A model generated the notes under the pieces. It was not told the origin of the DNA. It saw nothing but the letters and a program-made list of their open reading frames with translations, and did not search any database. From Lichenostomus cassidix (Eukaryota > Chordata > Aves > Passeriformes > Meliphagidae): a stretch of 64,000 nt of DNA. Positions within the stretch are counted from its first letter, which is position 1, and each line of letters opens with the position of its first letter. Shown one piece after another: positions 13,906-64,000 of the stretch. The stretch covers positions 86,273,405-86,337,404 of the forward strand of contig CM039182.1 in assembly GCA_008360975.2 (NCBI GenBank), read 5' to 3'. The position numbers and the translations under genes are program-made.

Positions 13906-64000
<50,095 letters not shown>

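Overview
The window is vertebrate nuclear DNA, most likely from a bird. It is A+T-rich intronic sequence ending in a CpG island at the right edge. The interspersed repeats that can be recognised are chicken-repeat-1 (CR1) LINE fragments and one avian-type endogenous retrovirus LTR; no mammalian-type Alu or L1 sequence was noticed. Order within birds cannot be fixed from this window alone.

A single protein-coding gene fills the window, on the minus strand. It is TMEM245 (older name C9orf5), a polytopic membrane protein of the AI-2E transporter-like family. Fourteen consecutive coding exons can be placed, from the start codon at 63837 in the CpG island to exon 14 ending at 13970. Every junction is GT-AG, the reading frame stays open across all joins, and the translation aligns with remembered human TMEM245. 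These exons give 2180 coding nucleotides, about 726 residues. The remaining roughly 150-170 C-terminal residues (four more exons in human) were not found and should lie to the left of base 1. Exon 7 is a 24-nt in-frame microexon.

Intron 14, which occupies 1-13969, carries the intronic microRNA gene mir-32 on the same strand (8822-8891). Human MIR32 also sits in intron 14 of this gene, so the microRNA and the exon count support each other. mir-32 should be processed from the TMEM245 primary transcript.

Layout from right to left, which is the direction of transcription: GC-rich promoter and 5'UTR (63838-64000); exon 1; intron 1 (9.5 kb, with a sense-plus CR1 tail); exons 2-4 spaced by about 1 kb; intron 4 (4.7 kb, with a tandem-repeat patch); exon 5; intron 5 (with a solo LTR); exon 6; intron 6; microexon 7; intron 7 (6 kb); exons 8-12 in a 6.7-kb cluster; intron 12 (7 kb); exon 13; exon 14; and intron 14, holding mir-32 and several CR1 pieces. 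No other gene, tRNA, rRNA or plus-strand protein gene could be supported. The clearest candidates for new observations are splice-proximal structures: the microexon and its U-rich decoy acceptor, paired C-rich/A-tract modules upstream of exons 5 and 9, and perfect short hairpins upstream of exons 12 and 14. Sequence changes in the mir-32 stem are also of interest.
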